Origin: Prochlorococcus marinus str. MIT 9313
Lineage (GTDB): Bacteria > Cyanobacteriota > Cyanobacteriia > PCC-6307 > Cyanobiaceae
Reading direction: 5' to 3'
Assembly (NCBI RefSeq): GCF_000011485.1
Contig: NC_005071.1
Span: 1,863,347-1,927,346 of the forward strand
Length of the DNA: 64,000 nucleotides
Notes under the pieces: model-generated
What the model saw: the letters and a program-made list of their open reading frames with translations, nothing else
Told to the model about the DNA's origin: nothing
The model's database searches: none
Translations under genes and position numbers: made by a program
Part shown: piece by piece, positions 1 to 8,390 of the stretch
How the letters are laid out: every line of letters begins with the position of its first letter
How positions within the stretch are numbered: the stretch's first letter is position 1

Positions 1-1026
1 CCCCATGATCTCTTTCATGCTGTGGCCGATACCGAATCTTGAGCGGTATACATGACCTCCAAACATCAAAAAGACCGCCCATGCCAAATGGTGATGAGCA
101 ACATCAGTACTCCATAGAGCACCAGTTACAGGATTCACTCCTCCGTTGTTGGTGAGAAAATCACTAAAGGCCCACCAATTAGCCGAGAAGAAATTCCCGA
201 CGCCTGAAGCAAGACCTGGATAAATCTGGCCAACGAGATCAGCGTTGTAGAGCTCGTGTGGCAGAGGGATATCCGCTGCAGTGGCGATGGTCTTGCCATC
301 AAGCACCATTGGAGTGCCTGCATCTATGGCATCCAAAAGGGCGTTGGTGGGGTTGGCCACATGGATCAAGTGACCTGTCCAACCAAGAGAGCCCAAGCCA
401 AACAGACCAATCTGATGGTGCTGAAGCATCGACTCAATCTTCTTAAACCACTCCAGCTTTGGAGCTGCTTTGTGGTAGTGGAAGATTCCGCCATGGAGTA
501 CCAGGGCAGCCATGATTAGGGCACCAGTTGCCAGAGCCATGAGCTCCGTCTCACTGGTGATGCCCCAGGCCCTCCACATTTGGAAAATGCCGGAGGTGAT
601 CTGAATGCCGTTAAAACCGGCACCCATATCAGCATTCATGATTTCTTGACCGACGATTGGCCAAACGACCTGCGCACTTGCTTTCACGTGCGTGGGGTCG
701 GCTAGCCAGCCGGAGTAGTTGGAGAAGCGGGCACCGTGGAAGAAGGCACCGCTCATCCAGATAAACACTATGGCCAAATGGCCGAAGTGCGCCGAAAAGA
801 TCTTCCGGCTGGTTTCTTCCAGATCCCCAATGTGGGTATCGAAGTCGTGGGCGTCAGCGTGGAGGTTCCAAATCCAGGTTGTGGAGTTTGGTCCTTTAGC
901 GAGGCTTTTCGAGAAAAATCCGGGTTGTTCGAATTTTTCAAAGTCGGCTGGAACGTGGTCCCGGTCGACTGGTTGATCGTAAATGGGCTTCGCTTTTTCC
1001 CCACGCTCTGGTGGGCTGATGGTCAT
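1..1026 (-). CDS. psaA: Photosystem I P700 apoprotein A1 (PsaA), 5' part only
   Basis: Large reaction-centre subunit of photosystem I in the thylakoid membrane; with PsaB it binds P700, chlorophylls and the early electron acceptors. Reading the minus strand from an ATG at 1026 gives 342 codons without a stop to the window edge, beginning [20 protein letters not shown]. Membrane helices rich in His are visible, for example around [22 protein letters not shown] and [20 protein letters not shown], as expected for chlorophyll ligands. PsaA is usually about 770 residues, so less than half is present and the C-terminal half with the FeS-X cysteines lies to the left, probably followed by psaB (inference from the usual order). 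Identification is secure. Confidence 0.97.
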   Translation of the reverse strand, partial: MTISPPERGEKAKPIYDQPVDRDHVPADFEKFEQPGFFSKSLAKGPNSTTWIWNLHADAHDFDTHIGDLEETSRKIFSAHFGHLAIVFIWMSGAFFHGARFSNYSGWLADPTHVKASAQVVWPIVGQEIMNADMGAGFNGIQITSGIFQMWRAWGITSETELMALATGALIMAALVLHGGIFHYHKAAPKLEWFKKIESMLQHHQIGLFGLGSLGWTGHLIHVANPTNALLDAIDAGTPMVLDGKTIATAADIPLPHELYNADLVGQIYPGLASGVGNFFSANWWAFSDFLTNNGGVNPVTGALWSTDVAHHHLAWAVFLMFGGHVYRSRFGIGHSMKEIMG

Positions 1027-1537
1027 CGAGAGGTTCCTCGAGGGACGGGATCGAGGTGGAGGTCCACCCCTTCGACAGGCCCATGGGCTTGCCGGGGCCC
1101 CGGAGACACCACCACCGAAGTGGTGCTGATACCGGGCGCCAGCACAAGTCGAAAGTCGAAACTCAGACTCACACTGGAGCTATGGGCCCCTACAAGGGGA
1201 CCGCTTCAAGCAGCATAAAGCTGAGCACCACTCACTACGACAGCAAGTAACAAATGTTCTATCCGCTCGCTAATCAGTGGGGGCCTGGCGTCTGCAGAAG
1301 GGCCACTGACAGAAGCGGATCATTAATACACGTAAGTTTACAACTCCAAAAGAAGCAAATTTTCAACGCTAATTAACATAAATCAATCAACTAATCCAAC
1401 ACTGCCGCCTTGCAAGGAGTTGCCACGCTTTTACCCACACCGGGTGGCTGCCCAGAATGACCAAATCTTGCCTCCCTCCAATGCCGCTTTCGAGCCGGCG
1501 TCAGCAATTCAATCTGTCGTTATGGCATGGGAAGGCC
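1027..1537. promoter_or_regulatory. Intergenic region upstream of psaA (divergent promoters)
   Basis: About 0.5 kb between the divergent psaA (minus) and the secreted repeat protein (plus). It must carry the psaA promoter and leader. On the minus strand a 6-bp stem CACCAC/GTGGTG closed by a TTCG tetraloop lies at 1110-1125, about 85 bases upstream of the psaA start, and could be a structured 5' UTR element. The part at 1320-1410 is AT-rich. No convincing protein-coding frame was seen; the short overlapping frames on both strands here look like chance. No -10/-35 pair is called. Confidence 0.5.
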
Positions 1538-3079
1538 ATGCGCCTATTGCAAGGCCTGGTGTTGGTTGTGCTGCTGAGCATCTCTGGGCTCTCTCCCGCA
1601 CAAGCCCTGCCAGGCTGGCCCTTTAACAACCAAAACAAGGAACGTTCAACAACGCAATCCTTACGCGTGCCAGCGCCAACTGGAACTCTGCAAGAGATTG
1701 CCCCACCAGGGGCAGTACAACAACTGCGAGAGCAACTCGCCAAGCATCACCCCCAACTGAGCCTGGAAAGCCCAACAGAAGGGACAGTGCTTAAGAAGGA
1801 TGGGAGCTGGGAGCTCTTGCTCAATTTGAAGGACTGGCCACTGACCAACGATCCAGAACTAGGCCTCGGTGCCCATGTTGTGGTGCAACTTGATGAGAAT
1901 CCACCACTCCGCATTAGCGAAGCAGATGGTGGCCAACTGCGTATTGCGATGGAAGGCCTGCAGCCTGGAAGTCACAGACTCAGCGCCTACGCCGCTTATC
2001 CATGGGGCGAAGCTGTAAAGGATCCCAAGGCCAGCCTGCAATGGCGGCTGCATCAGCTTCAACCTCTGAAAAAAACTCAACCGACAGAAGATGAGCCTTG
2101 GTTCGTCACCGTTAGCCCCTCAGAACTCAGCAACAGTGAACCCCTTCTATTGGACTGGTTGATCTGGAATGCTCCCATTCAGAACCTTAAAGAAGGCGAT
2201 GGCCGCTGGCGACTCCAAGTGAGTGTGAATGGTGAAAGTTTCCAAATCACTCACCAAGACGCCATTTGGATCAAGGGCCTGCCCTCAGGATCAGGCCCCA
2301 TTAGCGTTCAAACAGAGATGCTCGACGGCTTGGGCAAGCCAATTAATCCAGTATTCAACAACCAACTGAGGATTGTTCAGACCAGCGAAGCAGTCAAGCC
2401 AGTTTGGATGCAGGCAACGCTGACAAATCAGCAAGTAGCAAGGCTCTTAGGGGAACCCCAGCCAGAAGAAGACCAGCCTTTGGCTGATCAAACCCCTCAA
2501 GACAAATCAAAAGCCCCGCAAATCTCGATACTTGACAACGCATCAGAACCAAAACCTATCCAAGACGAACTTTCTGATCCGTCTGCAAAACAGGAGTTAG
2601 CGCTCTCCAGTGAACCCGAGACAGAGCTCGAGTCTGGAGCCGAACTAAAGCCAGAAGCCGAACCAGAATCTGATCTCAATCCAACCCCTGATCTAGAACC
2701 AAACCCTGATCCAGACTCTGCTCTCAAGCCAACTCCTGATCTAGAACCAAACCCTGATCCAGACTCTGCTCTCAAGCCAACTCCTGATCTAGAACCAAAT
2801 CCTGATCCAGACTCTGCTCTCGAGCCAACTCTTGATCTAGAACCAAACCCTGATCCAGACTCTGCTCTCAAGCCAACTCCTGATCTAGAACCAAATCCTG
2901 ATCCAGACTCTGCTCTCGAGCCAACTCCTGATCTAGAACCAAACCCTGATCCAGACTCTGCTCTCGAGCCAACTCCTGATCTAGAACCAAACGCCGAACT
3001 AGAGCCAAAACTCAAAGCAGACGCTGCCCAAGCCTCCCCAGCACCCAATTCCCAAACCCCTTGGCCAACCCTTGATTGA
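1538..3079 (+). CDS. Secreted protein with C-terminal Asp/Pro repeat tail
   Basis: Function not recognised. I chose the ATG at 1538, just before a clear signal peptide (MRLLQGLVLVVLLSISGLSP then AQA, probable cleavage before LPGW); the frame stays open to an ATG at 1457, which would add 27 unconvincing residues. The mature part (about residues 24-300) contains beta-rich segments such as GLGAHVVVQLDENPPLRI and LQPGSHRLSAYAAYPWGE, resembling Ig-like periplasmic or surface domains. After about residue 320 it becomes acidic and Pro-rich, with six 16-residue units of the type LEPNPDPDSALKPTPD and a Pro/Ala-rich end. A stiff, extended spacer to the cell wall or outer membrane is a reasonable guess. 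It is divergent from psaA and followed by cbiG-cobJ. Confidence 0.7.
   Translation: MRLLQGLVLVVLLSISGLSPAQALPGWPFNNQNKERSTTQSLRVPAPTGTLQEIAPPGAVQQLREQLAKHHPQLSLESPTEGTVLKKDGSWELLLNLKDWPLTNDPELGLGAHVVVQLDENPPLRISEADGGQLRIAMEGLQPGSHRLSAYAAYPWGEAVKDPKASLQWRLHQLQPLKKTQPTEDEPWFVTVSPSELSNSEPLLLDWLIWNAPIQNLKEGDGRWRLQVSVNGESFQITHQDAIWIKGLPSGSGPISVQTEMLDGLGKPINPVFNNQLRIVQTSEAVKPVWMQATLTNQQVARLLGEPQPEEDQPLADQTPQDKSKAPQISILDNASEPKPIQDELSDPSAKQELALSSEPETELESGAELKPEAEPESDLNPTPDLEPNPDPDSALKPTPDLEPNPDPDSALKPTPDLEPNPDPDSALEPTLDLEPNPDPDSALKPTPDLEPNPDPDSALEPTPDLEPNPDPDSALEPTPDLEPNAELEPKLKADAAQASPAPNSQTPWPTLD
2693..2980 (+). repeat. Six tandem 48-bp repeats inside the secreted protein gene
   Basis: Six direct, in-frame copies of a 48-base unit (16 codons, LEPNPDPDSALxPTxD) follow one another with only a few base differences, mainly Lys/Glu swaps at one codon and a Pro/Leu swap in the third unit. 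The near identity implies recent expansion, so copy number is likely to vary between strains by slippage or unequal crossing-over without breaking the frame. Confidence 0.9.
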
Positions 3080-3230
3080 TCCAAAAGCATGCTTTAACGC
3101 TCATGCCTAGATCAAATAAAAGGAAACAGCCTCCAACGTTCCCCTTGGCCAACCTGCCCTGACCCATCCCGACGCACCTAGCCCCGCTCTGCGCCTGGCT
3201 CTTGGTCTCTCTGTCAGCGCCTGGCCCCTT

Positions 3231-5009
3231 TTGCAAAGGCTTGCAAGACGCCACCAGGTGGATCAACTGGCCCTTACCCCGCGTGCAGCAAACACTCTCG
3301 AGGAAACACCTCAAAGCCTTGTAGTTGGCCCCGCCAGCGAAGTGCTGAGCAGAAACTGGCAGCCAAACGGGGTCTTGCTCATCGTGGGTGCTATCGGCGC
3401 CGTGACTCGCTTAATTGCTCCATTACTCATTGGGAAGGACAAAGATCCCGCCGTGATCGTCCTTGATGCCCATGGCAAACACGTCGTGCCATTGCTGGGC
3501 GGTCACCAGGCGGGCGCAGAACAACTTGCCATGGAACTGGCCGCAGAGCTAGGCGGCCATGCTGTACTCACCGGAGACGCCAATAGCCAAAACCGCTTGG
3601 CCCTCGATAGTTTTGGCAAAGGCTGGGGCTGGCGACGTAGCGGCAGCCGCGAGAACTGGAATCAGTTGATGCTGACCCAAGCCCAAGGGGGGAAGCTTTT
3701 GCTTCTGCAGCATTCTGGTGCGACGTTTTGGCAAACAACTGCTGCTGCACAAGACGTTTTTGATGCCAATGCCAATGCTGATCAGGCTCGGCCAGCCGAG
3801 CTAACCATCGGCCCACAAAGCAGCATGTCTTGCAGCTGGCATCCCGCCAGTCTATGGATTGGAATTGGCTGCGAACGCGACACAAGCCTGAGCCTGCTTG
3901 AGCGCGCCGTGGCAGCTGCCCTGGCAGAGGCAGGCCTTGCCCCAGAGGCAGTAGCAGGCCTTGCCAGCATTGACCGAAAGGCCGATGAAACCGCTCTGCT
4001 CGCTCTCGCGCAAGCAAAGGACTGGCCTGTGCGCTTCTTCAACGCTGATGCCCTCGCAGAAGTTGACGTACCCACACCTTCTGCTGTGGTAGCAAAAGCT
4101 ATGGGCACCTCTTCCGTGGCCGAAGCAGCAGCACTACTCGCAGCTAGCAACAAAAGCACTTTGCTGCTAACCAAACAGATTCACCACGCCCAAAACGCTG
4201 AACATGGTGCTACCACCATCGCCATCAGCGAAGCCAATCAACCTTTTGCACCCCAAAGAGGCGAATTGCATCTGATCGGAAGCGGTCCTGGAGATTTGGC
4301 CTTTCTCACCCACGATGCCCGTGCAGCACTAGCCCGCAGTGCCATATGGGTTGGATACGACCTCTACCTCGATCTACTGGAACCGTTGCGCCGCCCAGAT
4401 CAAGCCCGTCTGGACGGGCAACTCACTCGCGAACGGGATCGCTGCCTTAAGGCCCTGGAGCTAGCCCAACAGGGAGCTCGAGTCGCCTTGATCTCTTCAG
4501 GAGACAGTGGCATCTACGGCATGGCCGGCCTAGCCCTGGAACTATGGCTCACACAACCCCCTAGTGATCGGCCACAATTTCAGGTGCATCCAGGCCTCTC
4601 AGCCCTGCAATTAGCCGCCGCCAAGGTAGGTGCCCCTCTGATGCACGATTTCTGCAGCGTGAGTCTCAGCGATCGCCTCACTCCCTGGTCAAAGATTGAA
4701 ACCCGCCTGAAAAGTGCAGCCAGCGGAGATTTCGTGGTAGCCCTTTACAACCCACGCTCTCAAGAACGCGACTGGCAGCTGACGCGTGCCATTGAACTCT
4801 TGCTGGAGCATCGAGCCCCCAGCACGCCAGTGGTCGTAGCACGTCAACTTGGACGAGCGCAGGAAGACATACAGCTGCACACACTGCAGACGCTGCCAGT
4901 CAAAGAGATCGACATGCTCACGATTGTGCTAATCGGCAATAGCAGCAGTCGTTTGCAAGACAATCATGTGGTGACACCAAGGGGATACCCCGGAGCCGAA
5001 CTGGCTTGA
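3231..5009 (+). CDS. cobJ: Cobalamin biosynthesis CbiG-CobJ fusion (precorrin-3B C17-methyltransferase)
   Basis: Acts in the corrin ring-contraction steps of (pseudo)cobalamin synthesis. Residues about 30-120 match CbiG N-terminal (IGAVTRLIAPLL, VPLLGGHQAGAEQLA), about 200-310 the CbiG C-terminal domain (WIGIGCERDT), and about 345-590 the SAM-dependent methyltransferase CobJ/CbiH (HLIGSGPGDLAFLT; ISSGDSGIYGMAG; VVALYNPRSQERDWQL). CbiG-CobJ fusions are common in cyanobacteria. The start is uncertain: the first standard start codon in frame is TTG at 3231, yet the frame is open back to 3120 and that stretch reads like a continuation of the domain (PALRLALGLSVSAWPLLQRL), so translation may begin further up at a rare codon. 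It converges on crtL, leaving 65 bases between stops. Confidence 0.93.
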   Translation: MQRLARRHQVDQLALTPRAANTLEETPQSLVVGPASEVLSRNWQPNGVLLIVGAIGAVTRLIAPLLIGKDKDPAVIVLDAHGKHVVPLLGGHQAGAEQLAMELAAELGGHAVLTGDANSQNRLALDSFGKGWGWRRSGSRENWNQLMLTQAQGGKLLLLQHSGATFWQTTAAAQDVFDANANADQARPAELTIGPQSSMSCSWHPASLWIGIGCERDTSLSLLERAVAAALAEAGLAPEAVAGLASIDRKADETALLALAQAKDWPVRFFNADALAEVDVPTPSAVVAKAMGTSSVAEAAALLAASNKSTLLLTKQIHHAQNAEHGATTIAISEANQPFAPQRGELHLIGSGPGDLAFLTHDARAALARSAIWVGYDLYLDLLEPLRRPDQARLDGQLTRERDRCLKALELAQQGARVALISSGDSGIYGMAGLALELWLTQPPSDRPQFQVHPGLSALQLAAAKVGAPLMHDFCSVSLSDRLTPWSKIETRLKSAASGDFVVALYNPRSQERDWQLTRAIELLLEHRAPSTPVVVARQLGRAQEDIQLHTLQTLPVKEIDMLTIVLIGNSSSRLQDNHVVTPRGYPGAELA

Positions 5010-5074
5010 AAACATGTCAACTTCAATCAAGCTGAACGTTGTTTCAAGGCATCTCTGAATTGATAGGGCACTTT

Positions 5075-6355
5075 TTAGCGAGGCGGAAAAAGAAAGCGTG
5101 AAAGCAACTTCAGCTCCCGCCCCTGCATACCCATTAGACCCCAGCGAACACTCCAAGGGGCGCTAACAAACATGTTCACCATGGCAGCGACCAATTCCCG
5201 CAAGCTAAGAGTGTTGGTCAAAAAGCCGTACCATTCTTCGCTCGGCAAAGCAAAGAAACTGACAAAGAAATCACGCAGTTGGGGCTCTTTAAAACGCATC
5301 AGCTTCTCAAGGCCAAATTGATAAAGAGCATGCTTACGGCGCAACTCCTTGGGCCAAAGAGTCTCCCAACCTGCAGCCGCGAGCACCGCCGGCCCCGCCC
5401 CTGGATCGGCCATGGCTTCAGCCACAGCCTTTGCAACATAAGGTGCGCGGCGCAGCATGCTGCCCACCAAATAGCCCGAAGCAGGGTGCACCATCGCCGC
5501 CGAGCCGCCGAAACCAAGCAGCGGTTGCTGCCGGTCAGGCAGAGGCAAATTCATCGGCAGGAAATAACCAAGCTCCTCGTGCTGCAATTCAGTGATCGTT
5601 AAGCCTTGATGAGCCAATCGCCGCTCCAAGCGTGAACGCAGGGTTTCTAATGACACCGGAGGCGCGAGCCCTAGCGATGTTTCCTCTAAGAAGAAGCATC
5701 CCCCACCAAAGTCCATGGCATAAAGAAACGTGGGTGGCTCAGCTTTCTCCGCAGGGCTCAGATGATCACAGCGGTAGTCCATCAACACAAACTGGCCAGG
5801 CTCCACTGGGGGCTTATTGAAACGTCCCACCACGCCAAAGCAGGTCTGAACCGCCACCGGCCCATGATCTACATGACGCAGAAATACCGGCTTATAGCCA
5901 GTTGCATCAACCACCAAACGAGCTTGCAGCTCAACACCTTCGGCGGTGGTCACAGTACTAACGGTGGCATCAACAGCAAAATCAGTTGCAAGACCTTGAT
6001 GCCAAGTCAAACCAGCAGCTTCGCATTGCTGCAACCAATGTTCCTGGAGCTTGATCTTGTCGAATAGGCCGTAATCCCGATGATGAGGACTTGGCCGATT
6101 CTCGTCAGCATTGGGGTCAGAGGCGCCTGGGCCAAAAAAACTCACTGTGTTCGACCAGCGGTGCTCGAGCAGGTGCCCCATATCAAAGGCATCCACCTCT
6201 TCACCCCAAATGCCATAGGTATATGGCCATGGCTCGCGAGGATTGCCAACCGTCAGTGCTGAGACCTGTAAACCCTCCTTGCCCAAGGCTGCAGCAATGG
6301 CCAGGGCCGCCGGACCAGCACCAAGCACCAAGACATCCACCACTGCCTCTGTCAC
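5075..6355 (-). CDS. crtL: Lycopene cyclase (CrtL type, probably beta)
   Basis: FAD/NAD(P)-binding lycopene cyclase that closes the rings of lycopene to make beta-carotene, or alpha-carotene if the epsilon paralogue. The 426-residue protein opens with a Rossmann motif VLVLGAGPAALAIAAALGKE (residues about 8-27) and carries the plant/cyanobacterial CrtL signatures GIWGEEVDAFDM, LVVDATGYKP, FLYAMDFGGGCFFLEETSLG and GFGGSAAMVHPASGYLVGSM. Marine picocyanobacteria have two CrtL paralogues (beta and epsilon); the sequence looks more like the beta type but I cannot exclude the other by eye. Only the crtR hydroxylase at 57 kb also belongs to carotenoid synthesis in this window. Confidence 0.93.
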   Translation of the reverse strand: MTEAVVDVLVLGAGPAALAIAAALGKEGLQVSALTVGNPREPWPYTYGIWGEEVDAFDMGHLLEHRWSNTVSFFGPGASDPNADENRPSPHHRDYGLFDKIKLQEHWLQQCEAAGLTWHQGLATDFAVDATVSTVTTAEGVELQARLVVDATGYKPVFLRHVDHGPVAVQTCFGVVGRFNKPPVEPGQFVLMDYRCDHLSPAEKAEPPTFLYAMDFGGGCFFLEETSLGLAPPVSLETLRSRLERRLAHQGLTITELQHEELGYFLPMNLPLPDRQQPLLGFGGSAAMVHPASGYLVGSMLRRAPYVAKAVAEAMADPGAGPAVLAAAGWETLWPKELRRKHALYQFGLEKLMRFKEPQLRDFFVSFFALPSEEWYGFLTNTLSLRELVAAMVNMFVSAPWSVRWGLMGMQGRELKLLSRFLFPPR

Positions 6356-6564
6356 TGTCTCACCAGAACAATTGGTTGGGCATAAGCCACCAGCAAAGGC
6401 ATTAGTAGACAGCGATAGACGTTGTTGCTCTCGTCAACCACCACTGCCAGGGATCGTCTCTTAAAAAGAGACTACCGCCCCTGGCGATAGTGATTTAAAC
6501 GACATAGCTTTCTCGTGACGTTGCAACATCGTTTAAAGAGCAATCCTCTTGATACCGCAGGCGC

Positions 6565-6849
6565 TCAGCGACAAGGCTTCATAACATTGGTCATTGCGAT
6601 AGCCATTTGCTCATCCTTTGAGACGTATTCAATAGGAGTGTCAGACACAACAGCTTGAGCAGCACGATCCAGTGGATAGAGCCCCAATAGGCCACCCTTC
6701 CTAAAGGCTCCCAACCAATGCACCGACCACTCCACACGACAAGAAACAAGATAAATCGGCCGACCGTGGTCTACAGCCATGCGTGGATTTAGAACAAAAA
6801 GAACAGCCGCAAATGCCACTACGGCAAGCAAAATGACTGGCTTCATCAC
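6565..6849 (-). CDS. Small membrane-anchored hypothetical protein
   Basis: A 94-codon frame with one N-terminal hydrophobic helix (MMKPVILLAVVAFAAVLFVL) followed by a short soluble part rich in aromatic residues (SCRVEWSVHWLGAF). The two cysteines (SCR and the near-terminal PCR) might pair if the soluble part is periplasmic or lumenal. No family is recognised. It stands alone between crtL and tRNA-Pro on the same strand as both. Coding is supported by the signal-anchor-like start and reasonable codon use; function is unknown. Confidence 0.6.
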   Translation of the reverse strand: MMKPVILLAVVAFAAVLFVLNPRMAVDHGRPIYLVSCRVEWSVHWLGAFRKGGLLGLYPLDRAAQAVVSDTPIEYVSKDEQMAIAMTNVMKPCR

Positions 6850-7050
6850 TTCAAATTTCCCTTAAGCCTTGAACCTCCATTCCAAAAGTCAAGCAGCCTA
6901 CGCATGTTTTCCTTGACCTAGGCATTAATAATCCATCAATAGCCTTCCCAGGGTTTACTCATGCATCCCATTGGCAGGCCTTAAGAATGATCAGAGAACT
7001 AATTGATATCAATTGTCGAAGGGATTACCTCGGACTAAAGCAACGATCAA

Positions 7051-7124
7051 TCGGGATGACAGGATTCGAACCTGCGGCCCCTTCGTCCCGAACGAAGTGC
7101 GCTACCAAGCTGCGCTACATCCCG
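7051..7124 (-). tRNA. tRNA-Pro (anticodon CGG)
   Basis: The reverse complement folds as a full cloverleaf of 74 bases: acceptor CGGGATG/CATCCCG with discriminator A, D arm GCGC..AGCTTGGTAGCGC, anticodon arm CTTCG-TTCGGGA-CGAAG giving anticodon CGG, T arm GCAGG-TTCGAAT-CCTGT. It closely resembles bacterial tRNA-Pro(CGG). No CCA is encoded. Confidence 0.97.
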
Positions 7125-7191
7125 ATAGGCTCACTGTAGAAGGTGAAGTCGCCTGGAACTGCTGCTGCCAGTGGGTTCCTGAACTGCTCTC

Positions 7192-8076
7192 ATGACTGGA
7201 AAAGCCTTACTGAAACCCCACTGGTTGCGCGTCAAGGCTCCACAACAGCAACGCATCGGCGAGGTAGCCGAGCTGCTGAAGGGCCTCAATCTCAAGACGG
7301 TGTGTCAAGAAGCCAGCTGCCCGAATATCGGGGAGTGCTTCGCAGGAGGAACTGCCACCTTCTTGATCATGGGGCCGGGCTGCACCCGCGCTTGCCCTTA
7401 CTGCGACATCGACTTTGACAAAAGCCCACGCTCCCTAGACCCCACTGAGCCAGAGCGCCTAAGCGAAGCGGTGGCTCAGATGAACCTTCGTCATGTTGTC
7501 ATCACTTCAGTTAACCGTGATGACCTCAGCGACGGGGGAGCCAGTCAATTCGTCGCATGCATCGAGGCCATTCGCCAACGTTCTCCCCTAACCACAATTG
7601 AGCTGCTAATTCCTGATTTCAACGGCAATTGGGATGCCCTCGCCAAGGTAATGGGAGCAGCTCCGGAGGTGCTCAACCACAACATTGAGACCGTCCCCCG
7701 GCTCTACAAACGGGCTCGTCCACAAGCTGACTACATGCGATCTCTTGAGCTGTTGTATCAAGTGCGGCAAGGCTGGCCGAAGGTCTATAGCAAGTCCGGC
7801 CTGATGGTGGGGCTAGGTGAAACAGATGCTGAGGTAATTGAGGTCCTAGAGGATCTACGCCGTCACCGAGTCGACATAGTGACCATCGGCCAATACCTAT
7901 CGCCAAGCCCAAAACATCTTCCAGTCGATCGCTTTGTGACACCAGAACAGTTCGAATATTTCCGCTCTATGGGGGAAACTGAGCTGGGGTTCCTGCAAGT
8001 GGTTAGTACCCCTCTCACACGCAGCAGCTACCACGCCGGCGAGGTCCAGCGGCTGATGGCCGCCCACCCACGCTGA
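7192..8076 (+). CDS. lipA: Lipoyl synthase (LipA)
   Basis: Radical-SAM enzyme inserting two sulfur atoms into octanoyl groups on E2 and GcvH proteins to make the lipoyl cofactor. Both iron-sulfur cluster motifs are present: the auxiliary cluster [12 protein letters not shown] (residues about 38-49) and the radical-SAM CTRACPYCD (about 64-72); also [30 protein letters not shown] and the C-terminal [10 protein letters not shown] with the conserved serine. Length 294 matches the family. The ATG at 7192 is the start. Its stop lies three bases from the end of the convergent YCII-domain gene. Many cyanobacteria carry two lipA copies; only one is seen here. Confidence 0.97.
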
Positions 8077-8078
8077 AC

Positions 8079-8387
8079 TCAAGCCATGAGCTCCCCACAC
8101 AGAGGGATCCACTGCTGCAGATCCCATTTAACTAAACCCTCAACAATCATCGGGTCCTGTTCGACTAAGCGTTTGGCTGCTTCAAAGGAGTCTGCCTGCA
8201 GCACCAACAACCCTCCACCTCCTGGTCGTTGTTCAGCATCAACCAAAAAACCACTCGAAACCTTGACACCTTCGGAGCGCAAAACCTTGATCCATTCATG
8301 GTGGGCAGCTAAGTAAGTCTGCCGCTGCTCTGGCAAAAGGGTCAAAGTCTGCGCCGTAAACTTCTCGGTTTTGATAAACCAAGGCAT
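8079..8387 (-). CDS. YCII-domain (YciI-like) protein
   Basis: A 102-residue single-domain protein of the YCII/dimeric alpha-beta barrel family. Typical features are the N-terminal strand MPWFIKTEKF, the central HHEWIKVLRSEGV segment with the family's conserved His, GGGGLLVLQADSFEAAKRLVEQDP and the final IVEGLVKWDLQQWIPL. Substrate is unknown. It starts three bases after the stop of glsF on the same strand, so the two are probably co-transcribed, which might point to a role near nitrogen metabolism (inference). Confidence 0.85.
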   Translation of the reverse strand: MPWFIKTEKFTAQTLTLLPEQRQTYLAAHHEWIKVLRSEGVKVSSGFLVDAEQRPGGGGLLVLQADSFEAAKRLVEQDPMIVEGLVKWDLQQWIPLCGELMA

Positions 8388-8390
8388 TCA

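Noticed and set aside
2497-3090. Long minus-strand open frame of 197 codons rich in Gly, Ser and Arg
   Set aside because: It is the antisense of the 48-base repeats; low-complexity repeats without stops in one frame often stay open in others, and there is no ribosome-binding site or family.
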